Shown piece by piece: positions 59,921 through 64,000 of a stretch of DNA of 64,000 nucleotides (the stretch's first letter is position 1; every line of letters starts with the position of its first letter). The translations under genes and the position numbers were made by a program. The notes beneath the pieces were generated by a model, which saw only the letters and a program-made list of their open reading frames with translations, was not told the origin of the DNA and made no database searches. The stretch lies in the NCBI GenBank assembly GCA_028285265.1, contig JANQPX010000018.1, positions 186,001-250,000 of the forward strand, written 5' to 3'. The DNA is from Geminicoccaceae bacterium. Lineage in GTDB: Bacteria; Pseudomonadota; Alphaproteobacteria; Geminicoccales; Geminicoccaceae.

Positions 59921-61036
59921 TTAGCCCTGCATGATTTCGTTGACCCTCGCGAACCAGTCGCTCTCATGCTCGACCAAGATCGGTGTCGGCACACGGATCA
60001 GGCGGGCGAGATCCTCTTCGCTCGTGGGGTAAGCGGGATCGCCGACCAGATCCGCAGGTGGCTCCAGGCCCGGACGGACGGGTGGTAGGCCAAGGCTGTT
60101 GCACCAGGTCTGCAGGTTCTCTGCCGCCAGCGCTGTCTCGATGTATTTCTTCGCCCAATAGAGCTCATTTTCCGGCAGGCCTTTTGGAATCCAAAGTCCG
60201 TCCGTATCGAGCTTGGCGCCCTCCTTTGGTACGGTCCATGAGACGGGAACGCCGTTTTGCTTGGCGGCACGGGCATTGGAGATGATGGTGCAGGCGACAT
60301 CGATTTCACCGTTTTGGAACCAGGCGGTGAAGTCCGGGTCTTCGCCAAGCAGCGGTTCGTTTGCCTTCAACTGTTCGAAGAAGGACCAGCAAGCGTCCAT
60401 GTTGTCGGGAATATCTTCGACCGTGCCACCACCCGCAACTTGTGCTGCTGGATGGAAGCCGATGCCGTCGTCATAGATAGCGACCCGTCCTTTGTATTTC
60501 GGATCGAGCATGACCTGCCAGCTATCAGGCGCGCCGTCGGGGAAGGCCTCGTCACGATAGGCAAGCACGTAAACATAAGAGTACGTATTAATCAGTGGCC
60601 AGCCGTCCATGCCTGATGGTTGGGCAAGTGGTAGCAGTTCGTCGAGCCCGGGGATATCGCCAAGATCCTCGGTGACCTCCCGAAGCGCCGACTTCGACGC
60701 GTTGGTCGTGGTGTCCCAGTTGATGTGGATCGGCGGGACCCGGCCCTGATCAACGGCTGCCCAGATCTTAGGACGTATTTCATTGTCCTCGGTGAGGTCG
60801 TGACGAACATCAATGCCAGTTGCCTCGCTGAACGGGTTGGAAACACCGTTTTCCAAACTCTCGACCCAAACGCCACCCCAGGCGCGAATAATGAGTTCAG
60901 AAGGCTTATCTTGAGCCATGGCACTGCGATATTTGAGAATCGCTGGCGCTGCGAGCGCCGCGCCGGCAAGAGCCGAGCTGCCTTTCAGGAAGCGGCGGCG
61001 TTGGACCTTCATCAGATTGTTCTTTTGGGTCGTCAT
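59921..61036 (-). CDS. ABC extracellular solute-binding protein (PotD-like)
   Basis: This 371-residue periplasmic protein of the spermidine/putrescine-binding superfamily has a Tat signal (QRRRFLKGSSALAGAA), core motifs IIRAWGGVWVESL, HINWDTTTNASKSA and LGLPPVRPGLEPP. The ATG at 61036 has GGGAG five bases upstream. Real polyamine binding is not assured; many homologues bind other organic cations or acids. Confidence 0.88.
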   Translation of the reverse strand: MTTQKNNLMKVQRRRFLKGSSALAGAALAAPAILKYRSAMAQDKPSELIIRAWGGVWVESLENGVSNPFSEATGIDVRHDLTEDNEIRPKIWAAVDQGRVPPIHINWDTTTNASKSALREVTEDLGDIPGLDELLPLAQPSGMDGWPLINTYSYVYVLAYRDEAFPDGAPDSWQVMLDPKYKGRVAIYDDGIGFHPAAQVAGGGTVEDIPDNMDACWSFFEQLKANEPLLGEDPDFTAWFQNGEIDVACTIISNARAAKQNGVPVSWTVPKEGAKLDTDGLWIPKGLPENELYWAKKYIETALAAENLQTWCNSLGLPPVRPGLEPPADLVGDPAYPTSEEDLARLIRVPTPILVEHESDWFARVNEIMQG

Positions 61037-61083
61037 GATCGTTCTCCCTTGTCCTTTCTTGGTCATGAGGTCGGTTGCCGTCC

Positions 61084-62154
61084 TCAAGGCGGAAAGATCA
61101 TCAGATCCTCTGGACGCCATGAGACTCGAACTTGCTCGCCAACAGTGCGCGGCATCGCTTCATGTTGAGCGTAATCAAACGCGAGGAGCGGCTGACCTGG
61201 CCATGGTTCGACATGCAAACGATAGACCAGTCGGTCGCCCTCGAACACGGTCTCCGCGATAACCGCATCGAGACCCTCATCATGATCCCCATTGACGACA
61301 TGCACCTTCTCAGCGCGAAGCGCCGCGACAACATCGACACCGGCCTCGATCGTTCGATCGGCAATACGTCCCTCGAAGGTCTGATCATGGATTGTGACAG
61401 TCGCCCGCCCATCATCAGTCCTTCCGACGAGCGTTGCATCAACGAAGTTGGTGATGCCGATAAAGCCAGCGACAAAGCGATCGGCAGGTCTCTTATAAGC
61501 CTCGGTGGGTGGCGCATGCTGGTGGATCTTCCCGTTGTCCATCACCATAACTTGGTCGGACATGACCAGCGCCTCCCGTTGATCGTGGGTGACATTGATG
61601 GTCGTCACCCCGAGTTCCTGCTGGATGCGTCGAAACTCAAGTTGCATGTCTTCACGGAGTTTACGATCAAGCGCAGCAAGCGGTTCATCAAGAAGGAGAA
61701 GATCCGGCTCGAATACGAGAGCTCGGGCGATCGCAACCCGTTGTTGTTGGCCGCCAGAGAGTTGCTGGATCCGACGCTGCCCGAGGCCTGAGAGTCGGAC
61801 AAGATCCAAAAAACGTTCCACACGTGCCGAGAGATCACCCTTTGTCCAGCCACGCATTTTGAGGGGATAGGCAACGTTCTCGGCCGCCGTCATATGGGGA
61901 AAAAGAGCGAGGCGTTGAAACACCATGCCGATCGAACGCGCGTAGGGCGGATCGTCGGCTACCGAGCGACCATTGATCGTGATAGCGCCGGAGTCTGGCT
62001 GGATGAAACCTGCAATCATCCTCAACACCGTTGTCTTACCAGAGCCGCTTGGGCCAAGGATGGTGAGGAAAGCACCTCTATCGACAGCGACGTCGACGTG
62101 GTCGACCGCGAGATGATCGCCAAAGCGTTTGGCGACGCCTTCCAGTCTGACCAT
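61084..62154 (-). CDS. Spermidine/putrescine-type ABC ATPase (PotA-like)
   Basis: This 356-residue ATPase has Walker A GPSGSGKTT, signature LSGGQQQRVAIARAL, Walker B LLLLDEPLAALD and a C-terminal TOBE-like domain. The ATG at 62154 starts just before the first strand (MVRLEGVAKRFG); a longer frame upstream lies opposite the divergent SDR and is not coding. It is the first gene of the five-gene operon ending in the HisD paralogue. Confidence 0.9.
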   Translation of the reverse strand: MVRLEGVAKRFGDHLAVDHVDVAVDRGAFLTILGPSGSGKTTVLRMIAGFIQPDSGAITINGRSVADDPPYARSIGMVFQRLALFPHMTAAENVAYPLKMRGWTKGDLSARVERFLDLVRLSGLGQRRIQQLSGGQQQRVAIARALVFEPDLLLLDEPLAALDRKLREDMQLEFRRIQQELGVTTINVTHDQREALVMSDQVMVMDNGKIHQHAPPTEAYKRPADRFVAGFIGITNFVDATLVGRTDDGRATVTIHDQTFEGRIADRTIEAGVDVVAALRAEKVHVVNGDHDEGLDAVIAETVFEGDRLVYRLHVEPWPGQPLLAFDYAQHEAMPRTVGEQVRVSWRPEDLMIFPP

Positions 62155-62302
62155 CGGTTCTGACGGTTCAGTCCCGCTGGACGTGCTCGCTGTCGACTTG
62201 TTGCGCGCTCTCAATGGTCTGCCGCTCGTCGTTGTGCTTGATTTGAAGGTGCCTAAGACGCGGCTGCCGCGCAAGAGGCCCGAACCAAAGAGGGAGCGTT
62301 CG

Positions 62303-63076
62303 ATGCTGGATCCAGTTTTTCCGACTTTTTCGCTGGAGGGACGACGCGCCTTAGTCACGGGCGCCAGCCGTGGCATCGGTCAGGCGCTGGCCGTTGGGCT
62401 TGCCAAGTTTGGTGCGGATGTCGCGATCTGCAGCCGCCATCTGGACCAGCTTGATCCTTGCCTGGACGCGATCGATGCGACGGGGCGAAAGGGCCTGGCG
62501 TTCGAGCTTGATGTGCGTGCAACGGACGAGATTGATCCCGCAGTTCAGCTGGTGACGGAGGCCTTGGGTGGTCTGGATATCTTGATCAACAACGCCGGCA
62601 TTGAAGACGTCCGTCCATCACTCGAGGTGGATGAAGCGCTTTGGGACAAGATTATCGATACCAACCTCAAGGGGGCCTTCTTTGTCGCCAAAGCCGCCGC
62701 CAATCAAATGCTGGAGCAAGGTGGATCGATGGTGAACCTCGCCTCGCTCACATCCGGCGTCGGCGTGCCAACGGCAACCCCTTACGGCTCATCGAAGACT
62801 GGTCTCCTCGGCATGACACGCGCCCTTGCCACCGAATGGTCATCGCATGGCATTCGCGTGAATGCCATTGCGCCCGGTTATTTTCGGACCGATCTCACGG
62901 AGGTCTTTTATCAGGACGAGAACTGGTGCGATGCGATGCTACAGAAGATTCCAGCTGGGCGCTTTGGAGATCTCGACGATCTCGTCGGCGCAACGGTTTT
63001 TCTCTGCTCGGATGCTTCGCGTTATGTCACCGGTCAAATGCTCTATATCGATGGCGGCTTCATGGCATCGATCTGA
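62303..63076 (+). CDS. Short-chain dehydrogenase/reductase
   Basis: This 257-residue classical SDR has TGASRGIG near residues 19-26, NNAG, a catalytic serine in LASLTSG and YGSSK as the Tyr-Lys pair, ending YIDGGFMASI. GGGAG lies seven bases before the ATG at 62303. It diverges from the ABC/HisD operon across 148 bases, so both are probably co-regulated and act on the same alcohol or keto compound. Confidence 0.88.
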   Translation: MLDPVFPTFSLEGRRALVTGASRGIGQALAVGLAKFGADVAICSRHLDQLDPCLDAIDATGRKGLAFELDVRATDEIDPAVQLVTEALGGLDILINNAGIEDVRPSLEVDEALWDKIIDTNLKGAFFVAKAAANQMLEQGGSMVNLASLTSGVGVPTATPYGSSKTGLLGMTRALATEWSSHGIRVNAIAPGYFRTDLTEVFYQDENWCDAMLQKIPAGRFGDLDDLVGATVFLCSDASRYVTGQMLYIDGGFMASI

Positions 63077-63209
63077 CCGAGCACCGGCGAGCAACGTTCG
63101 ACGGGAGCGTCATCCCTGTCGACGAGATCGCTCCGACCATCGTGCGTTTAGAACTGTTGGACGCGATGGCGGCGGACGTCATCGGGACATCGTTGCCCGT
63201 CGACGTCTC

Positions 63210-64000
63210 TCAGCGATTGTGCCGCGCTGACTGGACAAGATTAGCGAAAATCCGGAAAGCACCTGGAACCAGGTTGTCCATTTGATGGAAGAGATTGAGC
63301 GCAACATGAGTATGACGCCCCTCGCCGATGACCGCACTCAACAGACCACCCTTGAGCAACGGTTCGCCGTTGTCGCTCATTTCCAAGATTGCGTCGTAGG
63401 CTGCATCCCAGCTCATCGCAAAATACAAGCCACGTTCCTTGACCCAGCCGTGCCAGTCCGTAGCCTCGATCATGTTGGGTGCCGTTAGCAGCGGATGATC
63501 GGGCCTCGTCACGATGACCTCGGCATCGGGATTGGTGACACGCCATCGAAGTGACGGTTGACCGATTTCCATTCGGCAAGGCGGCGTCTCGTCAGGATCC
63601 CATCCGTCCCAGGGACGGTGATACTGGGTCACGAGGTGGCCGCCCGCCTTGACCCATGCATTGATCATGGCCGTCGCATCACGCAGCTCTGGGCGCTTGC
63701 CAAACGCCATGACACCGATGACCAGGCTGTCGATTCCTTCAAGCCCCTTCCCGAGCGCTTCGACATCAAGATCTGTCACGTCGAGACCCATGGCGCGCAG
63801 CCACGCGCCGGTCCTATCCGTACCGGCGCCGATATAACCAACGCGCACGTCTCTCGGTAACGCGATCGAGGTCGCTAAAACATCGATCGTCGCTGGCCGC
63901 AAGAGATGGGTCTCCTCGATATGAGCATAGTTGATACGATTCAACGACTGAACAACGCCGTTCTCGTTGCGCAGTTCGATCCGATAGCGACCTTCAACGA
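63210..64000 (-). CDS. C-terminal part of a PIG-L/LmbE-deacetylase-type protein, cut by the window edge
   Basis: The frame ending at 63210 stays open through the right edge, so only about the last 263 residues are present. The visible part (INYAHIEETHLLRPATIDV, VRVGYIGAGTDRTG, HLVTQYHRPWDGWDP) resembles, from memory, the C-terminal region of long PIG-L-family deacetylases; the catalytic HPDD end would lie outside. A TTG at 63942-63944 could be read as a start, but upstream codons look equally coding. It converges on the SDR gene. Confidence 0.6.
   Translation of the reverse strand, partial: VEGRYRIELRNENGVVQSLNRINYAHIEETHLLRPATIDVLATSIALPRDVRVGYIGAGTDRTGAWLRAMGLDVTDLDVEALGKGLEGIDSLVIGVMAFGKRPELRDATAMINAWVKAGGHLVTQYHRPWDGWDPDETPPCRMEIGQPSLRWRVTNPDAEVIVTRPDHPLLTAPNMIEATDWHGWVKERGLYFAMSWDAAYDAILEMSDNGEPLLKGGLLSAVIGEGRHTHVALNLFHQMDNLVPGAFRIFANLVQSARHNR

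Noticed and set aside
1..64000. CRISPR arrays, tRNA or rRNA genes, insertion sequences, prophage
   Set aside because: No regularly spaced repeats, cloverleaf-like or rRNA-like segments, transposases or phage structural genes were seen on reading the window.

Overview
The window reads as chromosomal DNA of an alphaproteobacterium: GC-rich with strong third-position GC bias, compact operons with ATGA/TGATG stop-start overlaps, an alphaproteobacterial thiosulfate-oxidising (sox) locus, and many solute-binding-protein-dependent transporters (TRAP, tripartite tricarboxylate and several ABC types). This gene content fits a metabolically versatile chemolithoheterotroph that oxidises reduced sulfur while living on small organic acids, sugars and quaternary amines. 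The genus cannot be named from the sequence. I saw no rRNA, tRNA, CRISPR array, insertion sequence or prophage.

Region 1 (0.5-15.6 kb) is a nearly complete Sox system: a YeeE/YedE sulfur transporter, soxS, soxXYZA, soxB, soxV (CcdA-type), an unrecognised periplasmic protein, soxW, soxCD and a soxR/BigR-type ArsR repressor. A flavocytochrome c sulfide dehydrogenase pair, a second sulfite dehydrogenase pair (SorT/SorU-like) and a small membrane methyltransferase follow. Two dyads of identical 35-bp geometry precede soxX and soxC and are candidate SoxR operators. A strong intrinsic terminator sits between soxA and soxB.

Region 2 (15.7-29.2 kb) is catabolic. One operon encodes an FAD monooxygenase, an SDR, a TRAP transporter and a maleate-isomerase-family enzyme. 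Next come a GMC oxidoreductase, a LacI regulator and a sugar ABC transporter of the YtfQRT/YjfF type.

Region 3 (29.2-40 kb) is mixed. It holds a PAS-PAS-GGDEF-EAL protein and a short class-II ribonucleotide-reductase homologue that keeps the radical cysteine but has lost both redox cysteines, with a small helical protein downstream. A copper block follows: a CueR-type promoter driving cytochrome c, cytochrome c', multicopper oxidase and a DUF411 protein, next to a Crp/Fnr regulator preceded by a perfect 28-bp palindrome and a His-rich periplasmic protein. A metallophosphoesterase-like gene ends the region.

Region 4 (40-64 kb) holds four further modules. (a) A glycine-betaine/TMAO-type ABC transporter with a double-length permease, coupled to a choline-kinase-like gene. 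(b) A TctCBA transporter operon continuing into an enolase-superfamily enzyme and a split UxaA/SuyAB-type lyase, divergent from a sulfatase, an unrecognised TIM-barrel-like protein and an RraA-family enzyme. Together these look like a route for a sulfated or acidic sugar compound. (c) RidA- and MlrC-family genes. (d) A spermidine/putrescine-type ABC operon ending in a HisD paralogue with altered metal ligands, divergent from an SDR. The C-terminal part of what looks like a PIG-L deacetylase family protein runs off the right edge.

The strongest candidates for something new are the cysteine-depleted RNR homologue, the sox dyads, the HisD-paralogue operon and the sulfatase/TIM-barrel/RraA module.
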